Shown here: positions 1-8,522 of the stretch, one piece after another
Position numbering within the stretch: the stretch's first letter is position 1
How the letters are laid out: each line of letters starts with the position of its first letter
Assembly (NCBI RefSeq): GCF_001425385.1
Contig: NZ_LMQO01000002.1
Coordinates: 496,001-560,000, forward strand
Direction of reading: 5' to 3'
DNA: 64,000 nucleotides
Source: Sphingomonas sp. Leaf407
Lineage (GTDB): Bacteria > Pseudomonadota > Alphaproteobacteria > Sphingomonadales > Sphingomonadaceae
Notes under the pieces: generated by a model
Database searches by the model: none
What the model saw: only the letters and a program-made list of their open reading frames with translations
Told to the model about the DNA's origin: nothing
Made by a program: the position numbers and the translations under genes

Positions 1-260
1 GCGATGCGCACCACCCGGTCGGGCGCCTGCCGCACCATCTCCATCGCGACATAGCCGCCCAGACTGACCCCGGCGACCGCGAAGCGCGGCGGCGCTTGCG
101 CCAGCACGCGCGCGGCCATCGCCTCCAGCGTGTCGTCTTGCGACAGATCGTTGAACTCGGGGGCCGCGACATCGGCCAGATCGAGGATCTGGTGCGCCCA
201 GAGCCTCCCGTCGCATCCCATCGCGGGCAGCAGCATCAACGGTACGAGCGGGGCTTCCAT
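1..260 (-). CDS. alpha/beta hydrolase, partial (C-terminus outside window)
   Basis: The minus-strand frame opens with ATG at 260 and runs off the left edge after about 86 residues. It contains a nucleophile-elbow motif GVSLGG (GxSxG) followed by YVAMEMVRQAPDRV, which is the usual start of the helix after the catalytic serine in alpha/beta hydrolases. The start lies 17 bases after the stop of the AbrB-type gene, on the same strand, so it is probably the last visible gene of the citrate-type uptake operon. Substrate cannot be predicted; an esterase or lactonase acting on an imported compound is one possibility. The catalytic Asp and His would be outside the window. Confidence 0.8.
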   Translation of the reverse strand, partial: MEAPLVPLMLLPAMGCDGRLWAHQILDLADVAAPEFNDLSQDDTLEAMAARVLAQAPPRFAVAGVSLGGYVAMEMVRQAPDRVVRI

Positions 261-277
261 GGCCGGTATCTCCAGAC

Positions 278-1315
278 TCAGCGGGCAGGGCGAAAGGCGA
301 GGGGGGCGGCGACGAGCACGAGCACGACGCGCGTCAGGTGATGGACGATGACGAACCCGGGTTCGAGCGACAGGCCGAGCGCGACCATGCTCATCTCCGC
401 CAGCCCGCCGGGCGAATAGCCCAGCGTCAGCAGGACGGGATCGAACCCGGTAAGATAGGCGATGGCGCAGGCCCATAGCGCAGTCAGCCCCAGCAGGATC
501 GCGGTCGACCCCGCCGCCAGTGCCAGCGTGCGCAGCAAGACGGGCAGGGTCAGCCCGACGAAGCGGCAGCCGATCGTCGCACCCAATCCGACCTGCGCGG
601 CGGCGACCACCGCGGCGGGAATGCGGAAATCGCTGAAGCCGGTCACATGCACCGCCGCACTCACCGCCAGCGGGCCGATCAAGTGCCACGCCGGCAGCCG
701 CAGCGCCCGCCCGACGACGAGGCCGATCGCCATGCAGCCCAAGGCCCATGGCAACAGGCTCCATGCGAACGCCCCGCCGCCGATCGTGGCCGCCACCGCC
801 GTCTCGCCCGGCCGGATCAGGTGCAGCGCCCATGGCAAGGTGAACACCACCAGAAAGATACGCGCACCGTGGATCAGCCCGATCGCGCGTTCGTCCGCCC
901 CCCGGTCGGCCCCCATTAACACCATCTCGGCGATGCCGCCGGGCATGCCTGCGAAATAGGCGGTGGCCGGATCGAACTTCGCGACGCGCTTGAAATAGGT
1001 GACGCACAGGATCGCCGCGCTTCCGAGGAAGAACGGCAGGCACAGCAGCGGCACGATCCATTCCCGCGCCTGCGCCCACAGCCCCGGATGGAAGCTGCTG
1101 CCCAGCACCACCCCGATCACCGCCGCCATCGGCCGCCTTGTCGCCGATGACGCGCGGATCGGCGCGCCGGCGACGCTGGCGACCGCGCAGGCCGCCATCG
1201 ACCCCAGCACCCACGGCAACGGCGCACCGGCCGCATCGAACGCCGCCCCGCCCGCACCCCCCACCGCCAGCGCGGCGAGGAAGCGCAAGGTAATCGAGGC
1301 GGCGTCCCCGTTCAT
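278..1315 (-). CDS. AbrB-family integral membrane protein
   Basis: A 345-residue, very hydrophobic protein of the AbrB/DUF-type membrane family (duplicated AbrB domain, about 10 predicted membrane segments; the repeat signatures are GAPLPWVLGSM near the N-terminus and a second copy around LPAWHLIGPLAVSAA). Family members are poorly characterised; several sit beside carboxylate transporters. The start is the ATG at 1315, which shares one base with the TAA of the upstream CitMHS gene (TAATG), indicating translational coupling. A much longer reading frame continues upstream but overlaps the CitMHS gene and is not coding. Inference: an accessory membrane protein of the carboxylate uptake operon, possibly an exporter or second carrier. 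Confidence 0.85.
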   Translation of the reverse strand: MNGDAASITLRFLAALAVGGAGGAAFDAAGAPLPWVLGSMAACAVASVAGAPIRASSATRRPMAAVIGVVLGSSFHPGLWAQAREWIVPLLCLPFFLGSAAILCVTYFKRVAKFDPATAYFAGMPGGIAEMVLMGADRGADERAIGLIHGARIFLVVFTLPWALHLIRPGETAVAATIGGGAFAWSLLPWALGCMAIGLVVGRALRLPAWHLIGPLAVSAAVHVTGFSDFRIPAAVVAAAQVGLGATIGCRFVGLTLPVLLRTLALAAGSTAILLGLTALWACAIAYLTGFDPVLLTLGYSPGGLAEMSMVALGLSLEPGFVIVHHLTRVVLVLVAAPLAFRPAR

Positions 1316-2616
1316 TACGCCACGAACGGGAAGGCGAGGGCGATCATGCCGACGATCGTCATCACCACGCACACCCCGATCGCGGGGAGCAGCGTGAACT
1401 TCTGGTGATCGGCCAGATCGATACCCGCAAGGCTGACCAGCAGATAGGTCGAGGGGACCAGCGGGCTGAGCAGATGCACCGGCTGCCCCATCAGCGACGC
1501 ACGCGCGATCGCCATCGGCGACACGCCGTAATGCGATCCCGCTTCGGCAAGGATCGGCAGCATCCCGAAGTAGAAAGCGTCGTTGCTGATGAAGAAGGTG
1601 AAGGGGAGCGAGAGGAGCGCGGTGATCGGCGCCATATACGGCCCGAACGCGGGCGGGATGAAGCCGACGACTTCCTTGCTCATCGCCTCGACCATGCCGG
1701 TGCCCGACAGGATACCGGTGAAGATGCCGGCGGCGAAGATCAGCGAGACGACCGACAGCACGTTGCCGGCATGCGCGGCGATCCGCTCCTTCTGTTCGGC
1801 GACCTGTGGATAGTTGACGATCATCGCGATGGCGAAGGCGATCATCATCAGCACCGACAGCGGCAGGATGCCCCACACCAGCAGCGTCAGCAGCGCCACG
1901 ACCAGCGCGCCGTTGAACCAGATCAGGTGCGGCCGGCGCGCCTCGGGATATTGCGATACCGCCATGCCGGTGAACTCGGTCGGCTGGTTGGCCTTCACAT
2001 GGCCGATGCGGCGGCGTTCCTTCTTGCCGAACCAGAAGGCGAGCGCGAGCAGCGCGCCGAGGCCGACGAGCATGCCGGGGATCAGCGGCAGGAACAGCTC
2101 GGCCGGATCGAGCTTCAACGCGCTGGCCGCGCGCGCGGTCGGCCCGCCCCATGGCGTCAGGTTCATGATGCCGCTGGTCAGCATCAACAGGCAGCACAGG
2201 TACAGCCGGTTCATGTCATAGCGTTTGTAGAGCGGCAGCAGCGCGGCGATGGTGATGATATAGGTCGTCGACCCATCGCCATCGAGGCTGACGACCGCGC
2301 ACAGCGCGACCGTGCCGAGCAGGATGCGCAAGGGATCGCCATGCACCAGCCGGATCAGCTTTCCGACCAGCGGGTCGAACAGGCCGGTATCGGTCATGGT
2401 CGAGAAGAACAGGATCGCGAACAGCAGCATCACGCCGGTGGGGGCGAGGTTCTTGATGCCGTCGATCATCATGTCGCCAAGCCCCGCCGCCTGTCCGGCG
2501 ATGACGCCGAACATCGTGGGGATGACGATCAACGCCACCAGCGGCGTCATCTTCTTCGTCATGATGAGGGTCATGAAGACCGCCACCATCGCGAAGCCAA
2601 GCAGGGCGAGGCTCAT
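1315..2616 (-). CDS. CitMHS-family citrate/metal:H+ symporter
   Basis: A 433-residue carrier of the CitMHS family (metal-citrate proton symporters of the ion transporter superfamily), with about 12 hydrophobic segments. The stretch VVSLDGDGSTTYIITIAALLP and the following NLTPWGGPTARAAS are characteristic of CitM/CitH proteins. Start ATG 2616 is preceded by GGAG at good spacing. It lies 26 bases after the porin gene and overlaps the AbrB-type gene, within a five-gene operon. Known members carry citrate complexed with Mg or Ca. The neighbouring TctD/TctE-like regulators also point to citrate or another tricarboxylate, but the exact substrate is inferred. Confidence 0.92.
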   Translation of the reverse strand: MSLALLGFAMVAVFMTLIMTKKMTPLVALIVIPTMFGVIAGQAAGLGDMMIDGIKNLAPTGVMLLFAILFFSTMTDTGLFDPLVGKLIRLVHGDPLRILLGTVALCAVVSLDGDGSTTYIITIAALLPLYKRYDMNRLYLCCLLMLTSGIMNLTPWGGPTARAASALKLDPAELFLPLIPGMLVGLGALLALAFWFGKKERRRIGHVKANQPTEFTGMAVSQYPEARRPHLIWFNGALVVALLTLLVWGILPLSVLMMIAFAIAMIVNYPQVAEQKERIAAHAGNVLSVVSLIFAAGIFTGILSGTGMVEAMSKEVVGFIPPAFGPYMAPITALLSLPFTFFISNDAFYFGMLPILAEAGSHYGVSPMAIARASLMGQPVHLLSPLVPSTYLLVSLAGIDLADHQKFTLLPAIGVCVVMTIVGMIALAFPFVA

Positions 2617-2642
2617 GTCAGTGTCTCCGGGATGTGGGGGGA

Positions 2643-4145
2643 TCAGAAGGTGACGGCCACGCGGCCGCTGATGGTCTGGCCGCTGTCCTGGCCGGTATAG
2701 GCGCCGGTGCGGTTGTCGGTGTTCCAGTGGATGCCGTTCAACTGGAAGCGGGTGAAGCTGTTGAGATACCAGTTGACGCCCAGCGTCGCGGCCCAGCCCT
2801 CGCCGCCGGTCAGCAGGTCGGTATAGTCGAGGCTTTCGTAGCGCGCGGTCAGCTCGATCGCGCCGGGGCCGCCGTCGAACGTCGGGCGCTTCACCTTGGG
2901 CTGGCCGAAGCTGCCCAGCCGCGGATTGTACGGCGGCAGGTCGCCGGTCAGGAAGAACCCGCCCGAGATGCTCCATGCCTTGCTGTCGAAATCGCCGTTG
3001 GCGACCGTGCGCGCTTCGCGCCGGCCAGCCTCGGCCATCAGCCACGCCGGCCCCTTGTAGCCACCGAGTTCAAGGCCGTAGCCGGTGGTGCCGGTGCCGC
3101 CCAGCAGCGGCCCCGACGACACGCGCAACGCCCCGTTGAAGCGCCCGCCGATCACCGTGTTGCGCGTCAGCGACGTGTTGGCGGGGGAGAGCGATTCATC
3201 GAAGCCCCACGCGCCCAGATGCAGCACGCTGTCGGGCGTCTTGATCGGGTTCCAGTGCGCGCGCGCCAGCACGGTGCGCCCGTCGGCCACCGCCTGTGCC
3301 CCGTCGATGCGGTCGCCGGTGACGGTCAGCGAGGCGTGGCCCGTCTTCCAGAACACACGCGGCATGATGCCCACGCCATAGAAACCACGCTGCGGGATGA
3401 TCGCGGTCGCAACCGTGGTGCGTTCGAGGAACGGCGTCGAATCCGACCCCGTCGACCCCTCGAACCCGCGATCGTTGAACAGGTGCCCGGCGCGCACGTC
3501 GTAATCGATCCCCGGCGCGATCCGGTTGCGCCACCCCATGAAGGCGGTGACGACATCGACGTCGTTCTCGGAAAAATCGATCTCGAACTGGTAGAAGAAA
3601 TGCGTACCGACCCCGCCTTCGAGGCCGAGGCGCAGCGCGCGCATGCCGGTGGTCGTGATGTTGCGCGCACCATAGTCCGACCCGAAGGTCGAGCTGACGT
3701 CGGCGAGGATGCGCCCGCGCGGCTTGAAGGTGTAGACGCCATCGGCCGAATGGAACACCGGCAGCCCCGCGCCCCATTCGGTGGTCAGCCCCGACGGGTT
3801 GTCGCGCGCCGCCTGTGCCTGGGTAACGTCGCGGTCGGCCGGACCGGGGGGGGCGAGCTGCGGTGCGAACGGCACGGTGCGGCGCGGCTGCGGGTTGGCG
3901 GTCTGCGGCAGCAGCAGCGCCGGGTCGGCGCCCTGTTGCGCCAGTTGCGCGGTCGGGACGGTCGTGGTCGTCGGCGCGGGCGCGGCGGCGCTCTGCTGCC
4001 CCTCGATCCGGTCGAGCCGCGCGCGCAGCGTCTGGATTTCCGCCGCCTGCTGCCGCACCAGTTCGGCCAGGGTCGGCGTCTGGGCCAGCGCCGGGGTGGC
4101 GACGGTCAGCGCGACGAAGGCGCAGCCACTAGCGAAATGTCTCAT
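2643..4145 (-). CDS. OprO/OprP-type outer-membrane porin
   Basis: A 500-residue outer-membrane beta-barrel: signal peptide with cleavage after PALAQ, then a short coiled coil (LAELVRQQAAEIQTLRARLD) as in OprP-type trimeric porins, a Pro/Ala linker, and a barrel ending in ...VAVTF with the C-terminal phenylalanine recognised by the Bam machinery. OprP/OprO relatives were first described for phosphate and polyphosphate; here the context suggests entry of a tricarboxylate. The ATG at 4145 overlaps the stop of the upstream binding-protein gene (ATGA) and has GGAG 8 bases upstream. A longer start 10 codons upstream would destroy the signal peptide layout. Confidence 0.9.
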   Translation of the reverse strand: MRHFASGCAFVALTVATPALAQTPTLAELVRQQAAEIQTLRARLDRIEGQQSAAAPAPTTTTVPTAQLAQQGADPALLLPQTANPQPRRTVPFAPQLAPPGPADRDVTQAQAARDNPSGLTTEWGAGLPVFHSADGVYTFKPRGRILADVSSTFGSDYGARNITTTGMRALRLGLEGGVGTHFFYQFEIDFSENDVDVVTAFMGWRNRIAPGIDYDVRAGHLFNDRGFEGSTGSDSTPFLERTTVATAIIPQRGFYGVGIMPRVFWKTGHASLTVTGDRIDGAQAVADGRTVLARAHWNPIKTPDSVLHLGAWGFDESLSPANTSLTRNTVIGGRFNGALRVSSGPLLGGTGTTGYGLELGGYKGPAWLMAEAGRREARTVANGDFDSKAWSISGGFFLTGDLPPYNPRLGSFGQPKVKRPTFDGGPGAIELTARYESLDYTDLLTGGEGWAATLGVNWYLNSFTRFQLNGIHWNTDNRTGAYTGQDSGQTISGRVAVTF

Positions 4146-5215
4146 TGCGAAGCTCCGGTAAGGACCCTGCGCCATTCACGCAGGAAGCGCTGGCGGGTGA
4201 TGCGGTCGAGATTGACGAGAAGTTGCGGGCCGACGCGGATCGGCCGTGCCTGTGCCGGCGGCAGCCGCCGGGCGGGTACGTCGGTGCGCACGGGCCACAG
4301 GCTGGCACGCGCGAGCAGGCTCTGCCCCCGACGCGACAGCAGGAAATCGAGGAACAGTTTGGCCGATGCCGGCGCGCGCGCGGCACGCGGCACGAACGCG
4401 ATGCGCGAGGTGACGAGCGTATAGTCGCTGGGGAACACCACGCCGATTCGCCGGTCGCTCTTGGCCCGTTCCAGCGCATAGGAACCGATGACGTTGTACG
4501 CGATCGCCTGCCTGCCCGCCGCCACCGCCGCCAGCATCGGTTCGGTATTGGCCGCCAGCACCGGCTTCGTCGCGGCGATCGCGGCCAGCAGGTCGCGCGT
4601 GTCGCGCGTCGCTGCCATGTCCTGCGTCAGATACAGATAGCCGACGTTCGAGCGCGCCGGATCGAACGTTGTGACCCGCCCGGTGAACAGCTTCGCCCGC
4701 GCACCCAGCAATTGCGTCAGCGCGGCATGGCTGCGCGGCATCTTTGTGTCAGGGATCAGCCGCCGGTTGTAGACGATGCCGATCGGCTCGGCGGTGACGC
4801 CATAGCCCATGTTCTTCCACACCGCGGTGGGTGGCAGCGCGGGCTTCTCGGGGCTGGCATAGGCCTGCGCCAGCCCGTCGTTGATGAGCTTGACCTGCAA
4901 ATCCATCGCCGACGACCAGACAAGGTCGGCCGAGCGCTTGCCCGAGCGCGTCTCAATGACAAGCCGGCGATAGATGTCGATCGAATTGAGGTCGGCATAG
5001 CGCACCCGCACCCCCGGATAGGTGCTGCGGAACGCCGCCAGCACGCTCGCCAATTCGGCGGTATCGGCATTGCCGTAGACGATCGCGCCGCCCTCGGCCT
5101 TCGCGGCGGCGATCAGCGCGTCATAGGAACGGGGATAGCCGGTCGGGCGCTGCTGCGCGGCGGCGGGGACGCCCACGCCTGCAACGATCACCAATGACAA
5201 TAGGATCTTGCGCAT
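4142..5215 (-). CDS. periplasmic substrate-binding protein (iron-type ABC SBP family)
   Basis: A 357-residue secreted protein: signal peptide about residues 1-21 (cleavage near PAAAQ), then a type-2 periplasmic binding fold resembling AfuA/FutA-type extracellular solute-binding proteins (AKAEGGAIVYGN, LVWSSAMDL, GIVYNRRL). It is the first gene of the operon (AGGA before the ATG at 5215) and overlaps the porin gene by ATGA. No ABC permease or ATPase accompanies it, and no TctA/TctB pair is present, so it may deliver ligand to the CitMHS carrier or present it to the sensor kinase encoded on the other side. That role is inference; binding of ferric citrate or citrate alone are both plausible. 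Confidence 0.85.
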   Translation of the reverse strand: MRKILLSLVIVAGVGVPAAAQQRPTGYPRSYDALIAAAKAEGGAIVYGNADTAELASVLAAFRSTYPGVRVRYADLNSIDIYRRLVIETRSGKRSADLVWSSAMDLQVKLINDGLAQAYASPEKPALPPTAVWKNMGYGVTAEPIGIVYNRRLIPDTKMPRSHAALTQLLGARAKLFTGRVTTFDPARSNVGYLYLTQDMAATRDTRDLLAAIAATKPVLAANTEPMLAAVAAGRQAIAYNVIGSYALERAKSDRRIGVVFPSDYTLVTSRIAFVPRAARAPASAKLFLDFLLSRRGQSLLARASLWPVRTDVPARRLPPAQARPIRVGPQLLVNLDRITRQRFLREWRRVLTGASQ

Positions 5216-5316
5216 CCCGGTTCCTCTCGTGCTTTTCCGTTTCTCTGGATCGGATAAGCTGGAATGATGCGATACGTGGTGAAGCTGTCAGCAACCTTTC
5301 ATGCCCCGAGGCATTT

Positions 5317-5982
5317 TTGCGCATCCTGATGATCGAGGACGACGCCGCGCTCGCCCGCAGCATCGCCGCGTTGCTGCGCGGCGGCGGCCATGCGGTCGAC
5401 CATGTCGCGTCGGGCGAGGAGGCGCTGGAGGTGGTCGGCGGCGAACCCTATGCGCTGGCGATCCTCGACGTCGGGCTGCCCGGCATCGATGGCTTCACCG
5501 TGCTGCGCGAGATGCGCCGGCGCGGCGAGCGCGTGCCGGTGCTGATGCTGACCGCGCGCGATGCGCTCGACGACCGGGTGCGGGGCCTCGACCTCGGCGC
5601 CGATGATTATCTGCGCAAACCCTTCGAGCCGGAAGAACTGGAGGCCCGCGTCCGCGCGCTTGGCCGCCGGCGCGGCGGCGATCCGGTGCCCGAACTGAGC
5701 GTGGGCACACTGGTCCTGAACCGCTCGACCGGCACCGCGCAGGTTGGGACACGCACCCTCGACTTGCGCCGCCGCGAATGGGCGGTGCTCGACACACTCG
5801 CCACCCGCGCCGGACAGGTGGTGCCGCGCGACCTGCTGCTGTCCGAAGTGTTCGGCTATGACGAACCGGTCGGCCCCAACGCGATCGAGGTGAACGTCAC
5901 CCGCCTGCGCACCAAGCTCGCCCCCGACGGCCCGCAGATCCGCACGGTGCGCGGCGTCGGCTATCTGCTGGACGCGGGGTGA
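5317..5982 (+). CDS. OmpR-family response regulator, TctD-like
   Basis: A 221-residue two-component response regulator. The receiver domain (1-115) has the acidic pair ED at 7-9, phospho-acceptor Asp51 (ILDVGLPG), Thr78 and Lys100 (LRKPF); the C-terminal half (about 125-220) is an OmpR/PhoB winged helix ending RTVRGVGYLLD. The start is a TTG at 5317, preceded by GAGG, giving the standard N-terminus RILMIEDD; the open frame extends further upstream but without homology. It is divergent from the uptake operon with a 100-base shared control region and is followed by its kinase. TctD in Pseudomonas and Salmonella controls tricarboxylate uptake; the same role is inferred here. Confidence 0.93.
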   Translation: MRILMIEDDAALARSIAALLRGGGHAVDHVASGEEALEVVGGEPYALAILDVGLPGIDGFTVLREMRRRGERVPVLMLTARDALDDRVRGLDLGADDYLRKPFEPEELEARVRALGRRRGGDPVPELSVGTLVLNRSTGTAQVGTRTLDLRRREWAVLDTLATRAGQVVPRDLLLSEVFGYDEPVGPNAIEVNVTRLRTKLAPDGPQIRTVRGVGYLLDAG

Positions 5983-6001
5983 GGGGGATGATGCCTGATG
6001 C

Positions 6002-6108
6002 CTCCCCTCCCTGGAAGGGAGGGGCCGGGGGTAGGTCGGCCTGCGAGGGACCGCATCGCCAACCAACCGGCCGACCCACCCCCAACCCCTCCCCGTCAGG
6101 GAGGGGAG
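6002..6108. repeat. R1 repeat, paired GGGAGGGG hairpins
   Basis: First copy of family R1: a hairpin CTCCCCTCCCT..AGGGAGGGG, then a GGGGGTAGGT stretch, about 30 bases of spacer, then ACCCACCCCC and a second hairpin ending AGGGAGGGGAG. The whole is a near-palindrome. This copy lacks the outer inverted repeat found around 25559, 43406 and 59047. It occupies the gap between the response regulator and the kinase, so it is probably transcribed within their mRNA and could affect relative expression. Confidence 0.85.
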
Positions 6109-6121
6109 CCATGGTCCCCTG

Positions 6122-7495
6122 ATGCCCGCCCCCCGCGCCATCGCGCTGCGCACCCGTCTGCTCGCCGCCATGCTCGGCCCGCTCGCGCTGGTCGCGGTCG
6201 TCGTCGCGCTGGTCGGCGCGACGCTGATCGCCGACGTCGTGCGCCGCACCAACGACCGCGTGCTGGGCGGCGCGCTGGGTGCGATCGCCGAAACGGTCGA
6301 GGTCGAACGCGGTGAGGTGACGCTTGACCTGCCGCCCGCCGCCTTCGGCATGCTGGAGAACGGCGAGCGCGACAACGTCTATTACCGTATCGCCGTCGGC
6401 GGCGATCTGCTCACCGGCTATGCCGATCTTCCCGCACCCGATCCCGCCGATTTGACGACCGATGTGCCGCGCTTCCGCTTCGCCACCTATCGCGGTCAGC
6501 GCATCCGCATCGCCGAGGTCCGCCGCGCGCTCCCCGCGATTGCGCAGCCGGTGGTGGTGCAGGTGGCCGAAACGCTCGACAACCGCGCCGCGCTGACCCG
6601 GCGGCTGGTCGTGGCGCTGCTGGTCGGCGAGCTGCTGCTGGTCGGCATCGCCGTGCTGCTGCTGCGCCCGGCGCTCGGCTGGAGCCTGCGCCCGCTCGCC
6701 CGCCTGCGCGGCGCGGTGGAGGTGCGCGACGGCCGCGCGCTGCCCGACCTCTCGCCGCTCGATCCGGGGCCGCTCCCGGTTGAACTTCGTCCGCTCGCCA
6801 CCGCCTTCGACCGGCTGCTGGCGCAGCTCGACACCGCGACCGCCGCTACCCGCCGCTTCACCGCCGACGCCTCGCACCAGATGCGTACCCCCTTGTCGGT
6901 GCTGAAACTGCAAGTGGCGCTCGCCCGGCGCGGCGAGGCCGATGCGCTCGACGAGATCGGCGATGCCGTCACCCGGCTCGAACGGCTGCTCACCCAGCTT
7001 CTGTCGCTCGCCCGCGCCGAGGAAGCCGGGGCCGCCGCGCCGTTCGAACAGGTCGATCTACGCAAGGTCGCCACTGCCGTCATCTCGCGCCGCATCGCGC
7101 AGGGGATCGAGGCGGGGGTCGACCTGCAACTCGACGCCGCCGACGACCGCAGCTTCGTCGTCGCGGGCTATTGGTCGCTGCTGTTCGAGATCGTGAGCAA
7201 CCTGATCGACAATGGCATCCGCTACAATGCGCGCGGCGGCACCGTGACCATCGCGTTGGCGCTGACCCCCGATGCGGTGCTGCTGATCGTCCGTGACGAC
7301 GGCCCCGGCATCCCCGCCGCCGATCGCACCCGCGCCTTCGAGCGGTTCGTCCGGCTGGGGCCGGCGGACGGCCCCGACGGCAGCGGTCTGGGTTTGGCGG
7401 TGGTCCGCTCGGCGGCCGAACGCATGGCCGCCAGCGTCGACCTGTCAGACGCCCAGCCCGGCCTGCGCGTGACGCTGCGCTTTCCCGCCCCATAA
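6122..7495 (+). CDS. sensor histidine kinase, TctE-like
   Basis: A 457-residue membrane kinase. Transmembrane helix about 12-36, periplasmic sensor about 37-158 (2CSK_N-like, as in TctE), second helix about 163-182, HAMP-like linker, then a dimerisation domain with His252 (DASHQMRTPL) and a catalytic domain with the N box NLIDNGIRY (Asn364), G1 DDGPGIP and G2 GSGLGLAVV. All key residues are present. It is in line with the response regulator, separated by an R1 repeat of about 140 bases. The likely signal is the tricarboxylate imported by the divergent operon; this is an inference from TctE homology and position. Confidence 0.92.
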   Translation: MPAPRAIALRTRLLAAMLGPLALVAVVVALVGATLIADVVRRTNDRVLGGALGAIAETVEVERGEVTLDLPPAAFGMLENGERDNVYYRIAVGGDLLTGYADLPAPDPADLTTDVPRFRFATYRGQRIRIAEVRRALPAIAQPVVVQVAETLDNRAALTRRLVVALLVGELLLVGIAVLLLRPALGWSLRPLARLRGAVEVRDGRALPDLSPLDPGPLPVELRPLATAFDRLLAQLDTATAATRRFTADASHQMRTPLSVLKLQVALARRGEADALDEIGDAVTRLERLLTQLLSLARAEEAGAAAPFEQVDLRKVATAVISRRIAQGIEAGVDLQLDAADDRSFVVAGYWSLLFEIVSNLIDNGIRYNARGGTVTIALALTPDAVLLIVRDDGPGIPAADRTRAFERFVRLGPADGPDGSGLGLAVVRSAAERMAASVDLSDAQPGLRVTLRFPAP

Positions 7496-7496
7496 C

Positions 7497-7592
7497 CGTC
7501 ATTCCCGCGCAGGCGGGAATCCATAACCGCTGCCGTCGCGACTCCAGCATGAACGTCGGCGTATATGGATTCCCGCCTGCGCGGGAATGACG
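7497..7592. repeat. R2 repeat, perfect 29-base inverted repeat
   Basis: Left arm starts CGTCATTCCCGCGCAGGCGG at 7497 and the right arm ends at 7592 with its exact complement; the two 29-base arms are perfect inverted repeats around a 38-base loop. It begins one base after the stop of the kinase gene and ends 10 bases before the stop of the convergent psd gene, so it is well placed to end transcription from both sides, although there is no T-tract. Two further copies are at 29141 and 42835, both also between convergent genes. Confidence 0.9.
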
Positions 7593-7602
7593 GATAGGGG
7601 TT

Positions 7603-8487
7603 TCACCCCCGCGCGAACAGCACGTTCCCCGCCCATACCCGGTCGCCGGTCGCGACCCCTTCGGCCAGCCGGTACGGCGCGGGCAGCAGCATCACGATCG
7701 TCGAGCCATGCTCGAACCACCCCATCTCTTCGCCCTGTTCCAGCCGCGCATCGCACGTCGCCACCGGCTCTTCCCGCTCGCGCAGCAGCTTGACCGTGTC
7801 GAGGAACGTCAGCCGGATCGCCGCCACCAGGATCGCCGCTACCGGCACCAGCAACACCGGCGTGCCATCGTCCAGCCGTAGCCGCACCGTCGCGCGCTCG
7901 TTGCGGCAATACAGCTGTTCGACCCGTTTGAGCGCGGGCGGGTTCACGTTGAAACAATCGCCCGGAAAATAGCGTACCCGGTCGACCGTCCCGTCCTGCG
8001 GCGCATGGAACCGGTGATACATGCCCGCCGTCAGCCGCAGCGTCACGAAGCTCCCGCCGATATAGGCGTCGCCCTCACCCCCAGTCAGTTCGGCAATCGA
8101 ATAGCGCTGCCCCTTGGCCTGCACGATGCTGTCGCCATCGATCCGCCCGCTCGCGACGATGATCCCGTCGGAGGGCGATGCGATCTGATTCGCATTCGCC
8201 GCGAAGCTCCGCGCACCGGGCCGCAACCGCCGGATGAAACAGGCGTGCATCGACGGCCAGCGCGTCTCCGCCGCATCGGACAGGTCGACCGCGCTGAACG
8301 TCCGCCACACCGCGATCGACGCCTTCGCCACCAGCGGCTGCTCGATCTTGCTGAACCGGCCTATCGCCCGGGTCAGCGTCCGGCGCGGCAGCCAGTTGGT
8401 CGCGGCATAGTTGAGCGATTCGATCGCGGTCAGCCTGGCGATCATCCGGGCGAGCGGGTTGGGCGACGTCTGTTCCATCACCGTCAT
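7603..8487 (-). CDS. psd: phosphatidylserine decarboxylase
   Basis: A protein of about 294 residues that converts phosphatidylserine to phosphatidylethanolamine at the inner membrane. Family signatures present are FIRRLRPGARSF, ASPSDG, the metal/substrate segment MYHRFHAP, and EHGSTIVML near residue 260, where the GST motif is the autocatalytic cleavage site that yields the pyruvoyl group (the family usually has LGST; here the preceding residue is His). Two in-frame ATGs, 8487 and 8478, are possible starts and neither has a strong ribosome site. It is divergent from the aminotransferase gene 35 bases away. Together with PmtA at 11553 it supplies the PE to PC route. Confidence 0.93.
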   Translation of the reverse strand: MTVMEQTSPNPLARMIARLTAIESLNYAATNWLPRRTLTRAIGRFSKIEQPLVAKASIAVWRTFSAVDLSDAAETRWPSMHACFIRRLRPGARSFAANANQIASPSDGIIVASGRIDGDSIVQAKGQRYSIAELTGGEGDAYIGGSFVTLRLTAGMYHRFHAPQDGTVDRVRYFPGDCFNVNPPALKRVEQLYCRNERATVRLRLDDGTPVLLVPVAAILVAAIRLTFLDTVKLLREREEPVATCDARLEQGEEMGWFEHGSTIVMLLPAPYRLAEGVATGDRVWAGNVLFARG

Positions 8488-8522
8488 CAATACTACGCCA
8501 TCGGGTCATATTCGCGTCAGCC

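Noticed and set aside
2634..4424. A 596-codon plus-strand frame opposite the porin gene
   Set aside because: The minus-strand porin has a signal peptide, barrel and terminal Phe; the plus frame has none of these and no similarity.
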